Source: CAINVV01 sp036508555 (GTDB taxonomy: Bacteria; Bacteroidota; Bacteroidia; Bacteroidales; Prolixibacteraceae). From it: 60,600 nt of DNA. The notes under the pieces were generated by a model, which was not told the DNA's origin, ran no database searches, and saw nothing but the letters and a program-made list of their open reading frames with translations. The stretch is from positions 1 to 60,600 of the forward strand of contig DATCHD010000032.1 of the NCBI GenBank assembly GCA_036508555.1, given 5' to 3'. Positions 31,478-41,399 of the stretch are shown piece after piece. The translations under genes were made by a program, and so were the position numbers. The first letter of the stretch is position 1. Each line of letters starts with the position of its first letter.

Positions 31478-31951
31478 GTGAAAATTACGCTGCTATTGGT
31501 CGGCCCGACCGACCGAAAATATTTAAATGAGGGCATCGAAGATTATCAAAAGAGGCTAATTCACTACCTTCCTTTTGAAATCAGGGTCATTCCGGATCTA
31601 AAAAACAACCGGCATCTTTCTGAGGAACAACAGAAAGAGCGGGAAGGGAAGGCTATTCTCGATCAGGTTTCGACTTCAGACGAACTGGTATTGCTGGATG
31701 TTGAGGGAAATGAATATTCCTCTCCCGGGCTGGCAGGATGGATTGAAAAAAGAATGGTTTCAGGCACCAGACAGGTTATTTTTGTCATCGGCGGACCCTA
31801 TGGCTTCCCGGATGACGTCTACAAGAGAGCCGATTCCAAGATGTCACTTTCCCGGTTAACTTTTCCACACCAGTTGGTACGGCTGCTGTTTGTTGAACAA
31901 TTGTACAGAGCTATGACGATCATTAAAGGAGAACCATACCACCATGCCTAA
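31478..31951 (+). CDS. rlmH: 23S rRNA (pseudouridine1915-N3)-methyltransferase RlmH
   Basis: SPOUT-class methyltransferase for pseudouridine 1915 in helix 69 of 23S rRNA. The protein starts at a GTG (KITLLLVGPTDRKYLNEGI follows), as no ATG fits. The SAM-binding knot motif VIGGPYGFPDDV and the C-terminal SLSRLTFPHQLVRLLFVEQL with YRAMTIIKGEPYHH are complete; length 157 aa is exact for the family. Its 3' end overlaps the sensor kinase by 8 nt, which indicates co-translation. Confidence 0.94.
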   Translation: MKITLLLVGPTDRKYLNEGIEDYQKRLIHYLPFEIRVIPDLKNNRHLSEEQQKEREGKAILDQVSTSDELVLLDVEGNEYSSPGLAGWIEKRMVSGTRQVIFVIGGPYGFPDDVYKRADSKMSLSRLTFPHQLVRLLFVEQLYRAMTIIKGEPYHHA

Positions 31952-34900
31952 AAGAACTGCAAATAGGTTTAGATGGTCTGTTCTGCTCGTTATCGGACTG
32001 ATTTCATTGGGATTAACATTCTGTTGGGGACCCATTTTCTTCCCCCGGCCAGATCAGAAAACGGAAGCAGAAAGGATCTTCAAAGTCTTTGAGGAAAAAG
32101 AGCAGCGCATCAAGACCGGAATGGAATATTTCGCAGCTCAGCTTTCAACTGCGAAATCGGTGAAGGAACTATGGCTTAAAACCGATAAACAGTACCCTGA
32201 AAGTTCGGGATTGTATTTTACTGTCTCCGCACACGATTCCTTGTTATTCTGGAGTTCCTCTCTCGTTGCGTTCGACAATAAACCCATGCAAATCAGGGAG
32301 GAAGGTAGTCTCAGGAAGATGCCAACCGGATGGTTTTATATTTTCCAGCAAAAATCGGGGGATTATAAAATCTCGGGTTATATGCTGATTAAGAGGAGCT
32401 TCCCCTACCAAAACAGGTATATCAGTTCCTCCTTTCAGGAAGATTTTAAGCTCTCTGATCTATGTGAGGTTATCGAGGAAGAGAAGCCCGGCACGATACA
32501 GGTATTTTGCAGGGAAGGAAAATTTCATTTTGGGATCCAATTCAAAGATTCTCAGGACAATACCTCCCAGGAAGCTGTTCCTGCATTGATTTTTTTCCTG
32601 ATTTTTGTGTTGATGACAGCCGGAAGTTTCCATCTTTGGCTGACGGATCAAAAGTTTAAGCCGTGGGGAAAATCAGGCAGAACCATCGTTTTTGCTGCTT
32701 CATTTTATCTTCTGCTCAATTTCTTAAAACTTCCTGCGGAGGTCTATGCCGGCAGATTATTTGCCCCGGCTCATTTTGCCTGGGGCAGGTTGCTGTCATC
32801 TATGGGCGATTACCTGCTGTTCTCGTTCTTCCTGTTCTTTACCGCTCAGTCGTTCTTCGTATTTTTCCGCAAAGAGCGGTTTGTAAACCAGAATTCGACC
32901 GAAAATTGGGGACTCTATCTTTTTGTCTCCTTTTATTTTGGACTGACCTCCGGGTTGTTTCTGATCCTTTTCCAGAACTCCGATGTTACCCTTGAACTTT
33001 ACAGCAATTTCTCGCTTTCCGCAAACAATCTGCTTGCCACCAGTTCTATCGCGCTGCAGACAGTCGGGTTGGGAATTCTGTTGATTCGGATCAGGTGTAT
33101 CCGGAAAAGAGAGAAAAGTGATTATTCCTTCTTCCTTCGGATCGTGGTTTCCACATCATTGGTGGTAGTTGTTTTGATGATTTTCGATGCAATGATTCCT
33201 CTTGAGGTGCTAATTATCTGGTTGGTAATAGCATTTATTTTGGATCGTATCAGCCTGGACCTGATTTCAAGGTACAAGCTTACTTCATTGCTTGTTTTCG
33301 GATTATTATATGCGTTCTGCCTGAATTTTGTAGCTCAGCATGAAATTGAGAAGAGAAGAGCCAATATCCAGCAATTAATGGCGGTCAATCTGGCTGCAGA
33401 GCGGGATCCCGCGGCAGAAATCTTCCTGTCGGACTTCAGAGCCAAAATTGTGGAAGACTCTATCATTCAGCATTTTTTGGTTCCACCTTACCAAAATCTT
33501 GGCAATTATCTGAGAGAAAATTACTTCACAGGATTCTGGAAAAACTATGAAATTCAGGTAACCGTTTGCGCTGCGAAAGACAGCCTCTACCTAACGGAAG
33601 AAAGGAAGAAATTCCCGTGCCTCGATTTTTTTAATCAGCTGAAGGTTTCAAAAGGGGTAGAGCTGCCAGGTTCTGATTTCTACTTTATGGATCGGCTCAA
33701 TGGCAGGATTTCCTACCTGGGAGAGTTGCATTTGTTTGACAAAAAAAATGCCAGACCTTTGATGGCTTTTATCGACTTGAACTCCAGGATCGTCCCCGAA
33801 GGCAAAGGATATCCCCAACTGCTAATGGATCAGCAAGGCGCTAAAAGAAACAGGAGTGAAGGTTACAGCTATGCCAAATACTTCGATCACAAGCTGGTAG
33901 ACCGTGGCGGTAGTTACCTGTATGATCCTGTAATACAGCCTGAAACAGCGTTTAACAGGGAATTTTCTTTCTTTGAAAAGGGCGGGTATAGCCATTGTGT
34001 GTATCAGCGCAGCGGTGATAATTTCGTGATCATAAGTTATCCGGTTTCCAATCTTATCGAGAAAGGAAGGGGATTTCCACCACTTTTCCTCTTTATCTAT
34101 TTGATTGGATTTTTATGGATTTTATTGAACCAATGGCAACGTTTCATCTCAAAAAACAGGTTTGAATTGAGGGGAAAGATTCAGTTTACCCTGGTCTCAA
34201 CTTTGCTGGTGTTGCTTTTCATCATCGGTGCAGGACTTATAAGGTACAATTTTCTGGAATTTCAACGATCCATGAAGGAGACGCTGGATCAGAAGGTTAG
34301 GGCGATATCTTCCGAACTGGGTTTGAGGATCGGGAACGCTGTCAAGCTGGATTCTATCCACGAATACATTGAAGATCAGCTGATTGAGATCTCCGACATT
34401 GCCTGGACGGATATAAACGTCTACGACCTCAAAGGGAGGCTAATGGCGAGTTCCCGCAACGAAATTTTTGAACAAGGATTAACCTCTAAACGAATGAATC
34501 CTTTGGCATTCAGGGCTTTGAGCATAATGGGAGGAGCCACTTTCCTGCACAACGAAAATCTGGGTAGAATGGAGTTTTTCTCCGTTTACGCTCCGCTGTT
34601 TAACAAGTCTGACGGGTTGATCGGATACGTCAACCTGCCATATTACAACCGGCAGGATGAATTCACCAGGCAGGTTTCCGGATTTATTGTAGCTTTTATC
34701 AATCTCTATATCTTACTGGTACTGCTTTCTGTGGTAATAGCCCTGGCAATCAGCTCCAGGCTTACCGTTCCCCTGTTGCAGATTGAACAGAAGCTGAAAG
34801 GCATTGCCCTTGGCAAACAAAATGCCAGGATAGAATACCAGGGCGAGGATGAAATCGGCCGGCTGGTACAAGCTTATAACCAGAAGGTTGCGGAGCTTGC

Positions 34901-35624
34901 GGATAGTGCTGCCCTACTGGCCAGGTCGGAACGGGAATCTGCCTGGAAGGAGATGGCCAGGCAGATTGCGCACGAGATCAACAATCCGTTGACACCGATG
35001 AAACTAAATATCCAGTACCTGCAAAAGATCAAAGATCAGGGAGCGCCCAATTTTGACGATTATTTTAACCAGGTAACCAGGATGCTGGTGGCACAGATTG
35101 ATGCACTATCTGCTATTGCTGCTACATTTTCGGACTTCGCCAGGCTGCCCTCGACAAATATAGAACCGGTCGAGATGAAAGGACTCGTCGCTGAGGTGGC
35201 CACGCTCTTTAATGCTCCGCTGGATTATTCTCTTAAAATCATCGCGCCCGAGGGGAAAATTTTCATATCAGGAGACCGCGACCAGTTAAGACGCGCCATC
35301 GTGAACATCATCAGGAATGCTACCCAGGCGATTCAGAATCAGGATAATGGGGCCATCCTGGTAAGGATGGAACTCCTTGATAAAACGCTGAAGATTGCAG
35401 TAACTGATAATGGTACAGGAATATCCGAAGCAGACCGCAGCCGACTTTTTGAGCCCAATTTCACCACCAAGAGTGGCGGTACAGGGCTCGGACTTGCCAT
35501 TACCAAAAGTATCCTGGAAAATTATAAAGGGGAAATCAGCTTTACCAGCGAGGCGGGGAACACAACATTTTACGTCAACCTTCCGCTAGTTCCCCATCTC
35601 GGCGAGAAATTTAATGCGGATTAG
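31944..35624 (+). CDS. Large membrane sensor histidine kinase
   Basis: A 1226-aa NtrY-like kinase. Hydrophobic segments occur near residues 12-34, 215-235, several in 245-455, 712-730, 749-767 and 912-936, with an extracytoplasmic sensor region between about 770 and 910. A HAMP domain follows (SSRLTVPLLQIEQKL), then the H-box ARQIAHEINNPLTPMK with the phosphoaccepting H1010, N-box IVNIIRNATQAI, and G boxes VTDNGTGI and GGTGLGLAITKSI. The multi-span N-terminal half is unusual in size. No response regulator is adjacent; the partner is unknown. It overlaps rlmH by 8 nt at the start and the convergent recQ by 39 nt at the end. Confidence 0.9.
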   Translation: MPKRTANRFRWSVLLVIGLISLGLTFCWGPIFFPRPDQKTEAERIFKVFEEKEQRIKTGMEYFAAQLSTAKSVKELWLKTDKQYPESSGLYFTVSAHDSLLFWSSSLVAFDNKPMQIREEGSLRKMPTGWFYIFQQKSGDYKISGYMLIKRSFPYQNRYISSSFQEDFKLSDLCEVIEEEKPGTIQVFCREGKFHFGIQFKDSQDNTSQEAVPALIFFLIFVLMTAGSFHLWLTDQKFKPWGKSGRTIVFAASFYLLLNFLKLPAEVYAGRLFAPAHFAWGRLLSSMGDYLLFSFFLFFTAQSFFVFFRKERFVNQNSTENWGLYLFVSFYFGLTSGLFLILFQNSDVTLELYSNFSLSANNLLATSSIALQTVGLGILLIRIRCIRKREKSDYSFFLRIVVSTSLVVVVLMIFDAMIPLEVLIIWLVIAFILDRISLDLISRYKLTSLLVFGLLYAFCLNFVAQHEIEKRRANIQQLMAVNLAAERDPAAEIFLSDFRAKIVEDSIIQHFLVPPYQNLGNYLRENYFTGFWKNYEIQVTVCAAKDSLYLTEERKKFPCLDFFNQLKVSKGVELPGSDFYFMDRLNGRISYLGELHLFDKKNARPLMAFIDLNSRIVPEGKGYPQLLMDQQGAKRNRSEGYSYAKYFDHKLVDRGGSYLYDPVIQPETAFNREFSFFEKGGYSHCVYQRSGDNFVIISYPVSNLIEKGRGFPPLFLFIYLIGFLWILLNQWQRFISKNRFELRGKIQFTLVSTLLVLLFIIGAGLIRYNFLEFQRSMKETLDQKVRAISSELGLRIGNAVKLDSIHEYIEDQLIEISDIAWTDINVYDLKGRLMASSRNEIFEQGLTSKRMNPLAFRALSIMGGATFLHNENLGRMEFFSVYAPLFNKSDGLIGYVNLPYYNRQDEFTRQVSGFIVAFINLYILLVLLSVVIALAISSRLTVPLLQIEQKLKGIALGKQNARIEYQGEDEIGRLVQAYNQKVAELADSAALLARSERESAWKEMARQIAHEINNPLTPMKLNIQYLQKIKDQGAPNFDDYFNQVTRMLVAQIDALSAIAATFSDFARLPSTNIEPVEMKGLVAEVATLFNAPLDYSLKIIAPEGKIFISGDRDQLRRAIVNIIRNATQAIQNQDNGAILVRMELLDKTLKIAVTDNGTGISEADRSRLFEPNFTTKSGGTGLGLAITKSILENYKGEISFTSEAGNTTFYVNLPLVPHLGEKFNAD

Positions 35625-37775
35625 CCTGATTTCCTCAATCTCATAGTCATCACCCAACTCCGCGATAGCCTCCTCCATGGAATCAGTTTTTGCATCTTCC
35701 TTGAAATAGTTGAAGATATCCTCGATTTGATCTTCGTCCATGACATCGTTGATGTAGTAGTCGAGGTTGATTTTTGTCCCCGAATTGACGATGGCCTCGA
35801 TCTCCGTCAGCAGCGTATCCATATCCATATCCTTTGCGGCAGCAAGGTCGTTGAGTGGCGTCTTGCGATCGATGCTCTGGATGATGAACACCTTGTTTTT
35901 GGATTTATTGGCCACCGTGCGGACGACAAAATCCTGGGCGCGCTCAATACCATTGTCTTCCACGTGTTTCTTGATCAGCTCAATAAATGGATTGCCATAT
36001 CTTTGGGCCTTGCCCTGGCCAACCCCAATGATATTCTGAAGCTCATCCAGCGAAGTCGGATATTGAATGGACATATCTGCCAATGAAGGATCCTGGAAGA
36101 TAACAAACGGAGGAAGGTTATTTTTGACGGCTACTTTCTTGCGCAAATCCTTCAGCATGGCAAAGAGTTCGGGATCCCCGACTGCCGCACCGGCACCCGA
36201 TGGAGCCTCTTCCGAATCTTCTTCGGCTTCGTAGTCGTGGTTCTTGACGATGGTAAAAGGCAGAGGATTTTTTAGATAAGCCCTTCCTTTGTCGGCCATT
36301 TTCAGCACACCGTAGTTCTCGATATCCTTGATCAGGAAGCCGGCGATGATACACTGACGGTAAACGGCGTTCCACAATTTGTCTTTGTGTTCATCGCCTT
36401 CGCCGAAAATTTCCAGGTCATTGTGGTGAAAAGATTTCACCTGGGCGGTTTCATTGCCTATCAGGATGTTGACAAGATGTTCACTCTTGCATTGTTCTTT
36501 CACCTCGAGAACGGCCTGCAGAGCCATGACAACTATCTCTTTGCCTTCAATCAGCTCTTTGGGATTGAGGCAGTTATCGCAATGTTCGCAGTTTTCGGTG
36601 ATGTATTTTTCGCCGAAATAATGCAATAGGATCGTCCTGCGGCAAAGGGAGGATTCAGCGAAGGCAACGGTGTCGAGCAACAGCTGTTTCCCGATTTCCT
36701 GCTCTGCAACGGGTTTCCCCTGCATAAATTTCTCTAGTTTCTGTATGTCTTTGTAGCTGTAAAAGGTGATGCAACGTCCGTCTCCGCCATCCCGTCCTGC
36801 TCTACCGGTCTCCTGGTAGAAACCCTCCAGCGATTTCGGGATATCATAATGGACGACGAAGCGAACATCCGGTTTGTCGATTCCCATACCAAAGGCAATC
36901 GTTGCCACCATGACATCGACCTCTTCCATCAGAAATTTATCCTGATTGCCAGACCGCGTAGCAGAATCCATTCCTGCATGGTAGGCGAGGGCCTTGATGC
37001 CATTGACCAGAAGGAGTTCCGTGATCTCTTCCACTTTCTTACGGCTAAGGCAGTAAACGATGGCCGACTTACCAGGATTGTTTCTGAAAAGGCGGATGAT
37101 CTGGTCTTTGGCCTTTACCTTTGGCCGTACTTCATAAAACAGATTAGGTCTGTTGAAGGAAGATTTGAAGACGTTGGCGTTGAGCATTCCAAGGTTTTTC
37201 TGGATATCACTCTGGACCTTGGGAGTGGCGGTAGCGGTGAGGGCAATGATCGGAGCCAGACCTATCTCGTTGACAATAGGTCTGATACGGCGATATTCAG
37301 GTCTGAAATCATGTCCCCATTCCGAGATGCAATGCGCCTCGTCGATGGCATAAAAGGAGATTTTTATGGACTTCAGAAAATCGATATTCTCTTGTTTGGT
37401 CAAAGATTCCGGGGCAACGTATAATAGTTTGGTCTGACCCTTCCCAATATCCTCCTTTACTTTCTGAATGGCCGACTTTGTCAGGCTGGAATTTAGAAAG
37501 TGAGCAATTCCGTCGTGGACGCTAAAACTTCGTATGGCATCAACCTGATTCTTCATCAGGGCGATCAGCGGCGAGATAACTATTGCCGTCCCTTCCTGTA
37601 ATAGCGCGGGAAGCTGGTAACAGAGGGACTTTCCCCCGCCGGTTGGCATCAGTACAAAAGTGTCGTGACCTGCGAGGACGCTTTTAATTACATCCTCCTG
37701 TTGACCCTTGAAGCGGTCGAAACCAAAATATTTTTGGAGTTCAGCTGTAAGTGTATTTTTTTGATCAATTATCAT
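35586..37775 (-). CDS. recQ: ATP-dependent DNA helicase RecQ
   Basis: 3'-5' DNA helicase in recombination repair. Walker A is MPTGGGKS (about 43-50), the DEAH box is IDEAHCISEWGHDF (145-148 and after), and motif VI is YQETGRAGRDG. The RecQ-C zinc region has C residues in SSLCRR and CEHCDNC. A winged-helix region follows, and an HRDC domain near 525-600 (LRKKVAVKNNLPPFVIF). The 729-aa length and an added acidic C-terminal tail (DEDQIEDIFNYF) match the long Bacteroidota form. The 3' end overlaps the sensor kinase on the other strand. The 259 bp upstream to tatC contain AT-rich promoter sequence and no gene. Confidence 0.94.
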   Translation of the reverse strand: MIIDQKNTLTAELQKYFGFDRFKGQQEDVIKSVLAGHDTFVLMPTGGGKSLCYQLPALLQEGTAIVISPLIALMKNQVDAIRSFSVHDGIAHFLNSSLTKSAIQKVKEDIGKGQTKLLYVAPESLTKQENIDFLKSIKISFYAIDEAHCISEWGHDFRPEYRRIRPIVNEIGLAPIIALTATATPKVQSDIQKNLGMLNANVFKSSFNRPNLFYEVRPKVKAKDQIIRLFRNNPGKSAIVYCLSRKKVEEITELLLVNGIKALAYHAGMDSATRSGNQDKFLMEEVDVMVATIAFGMGIDKPDVRFVVHYDIPKSLEGFYQETGRAGRDGGDGRCITFYSYKDIQKLEKFMQGKPVAEQEIGKQLLLDTVAFAESSLCRRTILLHYFGEKYITENCEHCDNCLNPKELIEGKEIVVMALQAVLEVKEQCKSEHLVNILIGNETAQVKSFHHNDLEIFGEGDEHKDKLWNAVYRQCIIAGFLIKDIENYGVLKMADKGRAYLKNPLPFTIVKNHDYEAEEDSEEAPSGAGAAVGDPELFAMLKDLRKKVAVKNNLPPFVIFQDPSLADMSIQYPTSLDELQNIIGVGQGKAQRYGNPFIELIKKHVEDNGIERAQDFVVRTVANKSKNKVFIIQSIDRKTPLNDLAAAKDMDMDTLLTEIEAIVNSGTKINLDYYINDVMDEDQIEDIFNYFKEDAKTDSMEEAIAELGDDYEIEEIRLIRIKFLAEMGN

Positions 37776-37992
37776 TGTTAAAATCTATGCCAAATTTTAT
37801 AAAGATTACTAAGTTATACAATATTGTCCGGCAAACAAATCAATTAATCATTATAAATAAATTTTAACATTCATAATCATGGCTTTTTTTAACATAAATA
37901 ACAGGATGGGGTGGGTGGAAAATTTGGATTGGGGGTGATAGTTTTTTGACTGAAGAGCCTTCCATGTAAGTGTAAAAGCTAGTAAAGAATTG

Positions 37993-38000
37993 TATATTTG
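37993..38000 (+). promoter_or_regulatory. -7 element TATATTTG of tatC
   Basis: TATATTTG followed by C is a full match to TAnnTTTG, 35 bp before the tatC ATG. No clear TTTG is found at the -33 distance. Confidence 0.5.
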
Positions 38001-38034
38001 CGACAAAATTCTATTATTATCACCTTGAATTTTC

Positions 38035-38880
38035 ATGGCAGAAAAGAAAAAAAATAACGGAAGTTCGACAAAAGGCGTTGAGATGTCCTTCCTTCAGCAC
38101 CTCGAAGAGCTCAGGTGGCACCTGGTGAGAGCCTCTGCGGTTGTATTGATCTTCGGTGTAGGGGTCTTTTTGAACAAACAATTTGTTTTTGATCATATAA
38201 TTCTTGCCCCGAAGAGTCCGGATTTTGTTACCAACCGTTTTTTTGCCTGGCTGGCGGTGCAGCTTAATTCACCTGATCTGGCTATTAATACCAAACCGTT
38301 TCAGTTGATCAACATCGATCTGGCTGGACAGTTCACCATTCACCTTAACATTGCGATCATAGGCGGCATCATCATTTCGATTCCATATATCTTATGGGAG
38401 TTCTGGCGTTTTGTGCGTCCGGCCCTTTACGAAAACGAGCGGAAACATGTTACCTCTGCGGTTGTTTATAGTTCAGCGCTCTTCATTTTGGGAATTTGCT
38501 TTGGCTATTTCCTGATTGTACCGCTGACTACCCATTTTTTTGGCAGCTACCAGGTTAGCCAGACAGTGCTGAATCAAATCAATCTGACCTCATATATCAG
38601 TTCCGTCACTACCATCGTTTTGGGTAGTGGCATCGTGTTTGAGCTGCCGATTGTGATGTTTTTCCTGGCTAAGGTCGGACTGGCAGGATCTTCCTTTTTT
38701 AAGAAATACCGTAAGCATGCATTCATCGCGTTACTTTGTCTGGCGGCCATTATCACTCCGCCGGATGCCTTCAGTATGTTGCTGGTAACGGTTCCGCTGG
38801 CTTTACTTTACGAGCTTGGAATCGTCATGGCAAGGCTGGTTGAGCGAAAGAGAGGGAATGTCGATCTTTTGGAGGCCTAA
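38035..38880 (+). CDS. tatC: Sec-independent protein translocase TatC
   Basis: Core receptor of the twin-arginine translocase that exports folded proteins. The conserved N-terminal MSFLQHLEELRWHLVRA and six membrane helices are visible; the P-loop-like region LWEFWRFVRPALYENERKH is in the first cytoplasmic loop. Length 281 aa is normal, with the longer first periplasmic loop typical of Bacteroidota. TatA/B are not in the window. A Tat-type signal occurs in the DUF362 protein at 22535. The lptB gene follows by 32 bp, possibly in the same transcript. Confidence 0.94.
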   Translation: MAEKKKNNGSSTKGVEMSFLQHLEELRWHLVRASAVVLIFGVGVFLNKQFVFDHIILAPKSPDFVTNRFFAWLAVQLNSPDLAINTKPFQLINIDLAGQFTIHLNIAIIGGIIISIPYILWEFWRFVRPALYENERKHVTSAVVYSSALFILGICFGYFLIVPLTTHFFGSYQVSQTVLNQINLTSYISSVTTIVLGSGIVFELPIVMFFLAKVGLAGSSFFKKYRKHAFIALLCLAAIITPPDAFSMLLVTVPLALLYELGIVMARLVERKRGNVDLLEA

Positions 38881-38912
38881 GTGCTGAATAACTTATTTAA
38901 TAAGCTGGTCAA

Positions 38913-39689
38913 ATGAGATTACGAGCTGAAAATATCGTCAAGAGATACCGTAGCCGGACGGTAGTAAAAGGTGTATCCATCGATCTGGTGCAAGGTGAAA
39001 TCGTCGGTTTGCTTGGACCTAACGGCGCTGGCAAGACGACTTCCTTTTACATGATCGTCGGTCTGATCAAGGCGGATGGTGGCAGAATCTTCCTCGATGA
39101 TACCGAGATAACGACGTTCCCCGTTTACAAGAGAGCAAAACTGGGGATTGGATACTTGTCCCAGGAAGCCTCGGTTTTCAGACAGATGAGTGTCGAGGAT
39201 AACATTCGATCAATTCTGGAAATGACCGACTTTTCCAAAGAATTCCAGCACGAAAAGCTGGAATCACTCTTGACGGAGTTTGGATTACAACATATCAGAA
39301 AGAACCTCGGAATTCAACTTTCTGGCGGCGAAAGAAGACGAACGGAAATCGCTCGGTGTCTGGCTATTAATCCGGCCTTCATATTATTGGACGAACCTTT
39401 TGCCGGCGTTGACCCGATCGCCGTTGAGGATATCCAACAGATCGTGTTTAAACTGAAAGATAAAAATATTGGTATCCTGATTACCGACCATAATGTCCAT
39501 GAGACGCTCTCCATCACCGACAGGTCTTACCTGCTTTATGACGGAAAAATTCTGAATAGCGGAACCGCAGAAGATCTCGCGGCGGATGAGGAAGTTCGCA
39601 GACTCTACCTCGGACAGAATTTTGAGCTCAGACGGCCGGCCCGGAAGGAGATCATTGAAGCGGAAATTGAGGTCAGTGGGGACGCGTAA
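38913..39689 (+). CDS. lptB: Lipopolysaccharide export ABC transporter ATPase LptB
   Basis: ATPase that drives the LptB2FG pump pulling lipopolysaccharide from the inner membrane. Walker A GPNGAGKTT is at 35-43, signature LSGGERRR at 136-143, and Walker B LLDEPFAGVDP at 158-168; the H-loop is ITDHNVHETL. SQEASVFRQMSVEDNI, characteristic of LptB, is near 83-98. A C-terminal extension of about 15 aa is present. Other lpt genes are not in the window. Together with LpxH (52976) it shows an outer membrane with lipid A. Confidence 0.93.
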   Translation: MRLRAENIVKRYRSRTVVKGVSIDLVQGEIVGLLGPNGAGKTTSFYMIVGLIKADGGRIFLDDTEITTFPVYKRAKLGIGYLSQEASVFRQMSVEDNIRSILEMTDFSKEFQHEKLESLLTEFGLQHIRKNLGIQLSGGERRRTEIARCLAINPAFILLDEPFAGVDPIAVEDIQQIVFKLKDKNIGILITDHNVHETLSITDRSYLLYDGKILNSGTAEDLAADEEVRRLYLGQNFELRRPARKEIIEAEIEVSGDA

Positions 39690-39716
39690 ATTTAATTAGC
39701 AGATCAAAAAAAAGTG

Positions 39717-39724
39717 TATATTTG
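39717..39724 (+). promoter_or_regulatory. -7 element of tRNA-Leu
   Basis: TATATTTG (followed by C) is a perfect TAnnTTTG match 13 bp before the tRNA 5' end, giving a transcription start near 39730. Confidence 0.6.
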
Positions 39725-39737
39725 CAGCTCGAAAAAT

Positions 39738-39819
39738 GCGGACGTGGCGTAATTGGTAGCCGTGCCAGACTTAGGATCTGGTGCCGAGAGGCGTGGGGGT
39801 TCGAGTCCCTTCGTCCGCA
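39738..39819 (+). tRNA. tRNA-Leu, anticodon UAG
   Basis: An 82-nt class II tRNA. The acceptor GCGGACG pairs with CGTCCGC before the discriminator A. The anticodon stem CCAGA and TCTGG frames the loop with anticodon TAG (reads CUA/CUN leucine). A variable arm (TGCCGAGAGGCG) and the T-loop GGTTCGAGTCC are present. CCA is not encoded. It lies between lptB and tig and has its own promoter and terminator. Confidence 0.95.
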
Positions 39820-39826
39820 CTGAAAA

Positions 39827-39862
39827 AAAACCGCCTTCCTGCCGGAAACAGAGGCGGTTTTT
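39827..39862 (+). terminator. Intrinsic terminator after tRNA-Leu
   Basis: AAAACCGCCT (39827-39836) pairs fully with AGGCGGTTTT (39852-39861) around a 15-nt loop, ending in a T run. The A-rich 5' arm makes it usable from both strands. Confidence 0.8.
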
Positions 39863-39898
39863 AAACGTCTTCGAAAATATAATTTCAATCCATATTAA

Positions 39899-41254
39899 AT
39901 GAACATCACCAGAACAAACATCGACGATCTGAATGCCGTAATTAAACTCTCTATCGAGAAGAGCGATTACGAAAATACCGTCAGCGAGACCCTAAAAGAT
40001 TACAGAAAAAAGGCCAATATGCCGGGATTCCGTAAAGGAATGGTGCCAGCCGGACTGATCAAAAAAATGTATGGCAAGGCTGTTCTTGCTGAACAGATAA
40101 ATAAGATACTCAGCAGTGAATTAAATAGATACATCAGCGAAGAGAACCTCCAGATTCTTGGCGAACCACTGCCCAACGAGGCAGAGCAGAAACAAATCGA
40201 CTTCGATAGTGACGAGACATTTGAATTTGTTTTCGACCTCGGACTTTCTCCCGTCATCGACATTGACTTCCAAAAAATTGGGAAATTGCCACTTTATGAG
40301 ATCGATGTCGATGAGGAGATGATCAACAACCAGGTAGAGGCTTTCCAGAATCGATTTGGCACTAATGTTGATGCAGAACAATCCTCTGAAAAGGATTCAT
40401 TAATCGGAGACCTGAAACAATTGAATGAAAACGGCGAAGTGCAGGTAGAGGGCATCCAGGCTTTAGACGCGACAGTTTCCATTGACCTGGTGAAAGCCAA
40501 GAAGGCAAAAAAGGCACTCCTCGGCAAGAAAGCCGGCGATGTGATCAGACTCAATCCTAAAACAGCTTTCGAAGATAATATTTACATAAAGCAACTTCTT
40601 AAAATAGATGACCTGCAGGCTGAGGAACTTACTTCAGATTTCGAGCTGACAGTTTCCAAAGTAAACACATTTGTACCAGCCGAACTGAACGAGGATATGT
40701 TCAAGAAGGCTCTGGGACACGACTCCAATGTTACAACCATCGAACAATTCAGGGAAAAAACAGCGGAAGACCTGAAAGCTAATCTGGGTTACTCTTCAGA
40801 ATACCGTTTTTTGGTCGATACGAAAGAGATCCTGACTAATTATGTAGCCATGAAACTTCCGGAGGAATTTCTGAAGCGCTGGCTGGTTTATTCCAACGAG
40901 AAGATCACCAGGGAGCAGGTCGAAGAGGAGTTCAGCCACTTCGTAAAAGACCTGGAATGGACCCTCATCAGAAGCCGACTGGCTAAAGACAATGGCATCA
41001 GGGTAGGAGAGGCAGACGTCATTTCATTGGCGAGAGAGACCGCAATGATGCAGTTTAGTCAGTACGGCATGTTCAGTGTTCCGGATGAATACCTCGACAA
41101 TTACGCAAAATCTATCCTGAAGAACGAAGAAGAACGCCATCGCCTTGTTGAAAAGAAATCGGAGATGATGGTACTCGATTTTATCAAAGCCAATGCTGAA
41201 ATTAAGGTCAAAAAAGTATCTCAAAAGGCCTTCGATGATCTTTTTGAGAAATAG
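39899..41254 (+). CDS. tig: Trigger factor
   Basis: Ribosome-bound chaperone and peptidyl-prolyl isomerase. The ribosome-binding signature MPGFRKGMVP (about 41-50) in the N-terminal domain is intact. The middle FKBP-type domain is short and diverged in Bacteroidota, and the C-terminal helical arms (LKRWLVYSNEKITREQ and later) are present. Length 451 aa is normal. It heads the tig-clpP-clpX cluster, a conserved arrangement in bacteria. Confidence 0.94.
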   Translation: MNITRTNIDDLNAVIKLSIEKSDYENTVSETLKDYRKKANMPGFRKGMVPAGLIKKMYGKAVLAEQINKILSSELNRYISEENLQILGEPLPNEAEQKQIDFDSDETFEFVFDLGLSPVIDIDFQKIGKLPLYEIDVDEEMINNQVEAFQNRFGTNVDAEQSSEKDSLIGDLKQLNENGEVQVEGIQALDATVSIDLVKAKKAKKALLGKKAGDVIRLNPKTAFEDNIYIKQLLKIDDLQAEELTSDFELTVSKVNTFVPAELNEDMFKKALGHDSNVTTIEQFREKTAEDLKANLGYSSEYRFLVDTKEILTNYVAMKLPEEFLKRWLVYSNEKITREQVEEEFSHFVKDLEWTLIRSRLAKDNGIRVGEADVISLARETAMMQFSQYGMFSVPDEYLDNYAKSILKNEEERHRLVEKKSEMMVLDFIKANAEIKVKKVSQKAFDDLFEK

Positions 41255-41399
41255 ATACCCACTTTCGTGAGATATTCCTTTCGGCCAACCACCGGAAGGT
41301 GTATTTTTAGTAACTTCGTGAATCGAATCTTTTAATTTTTTCGTATAAAATGAAGGGTTCGGTTTTATAAAGTTTTTTTCATTTTAATATCATTTTGTT

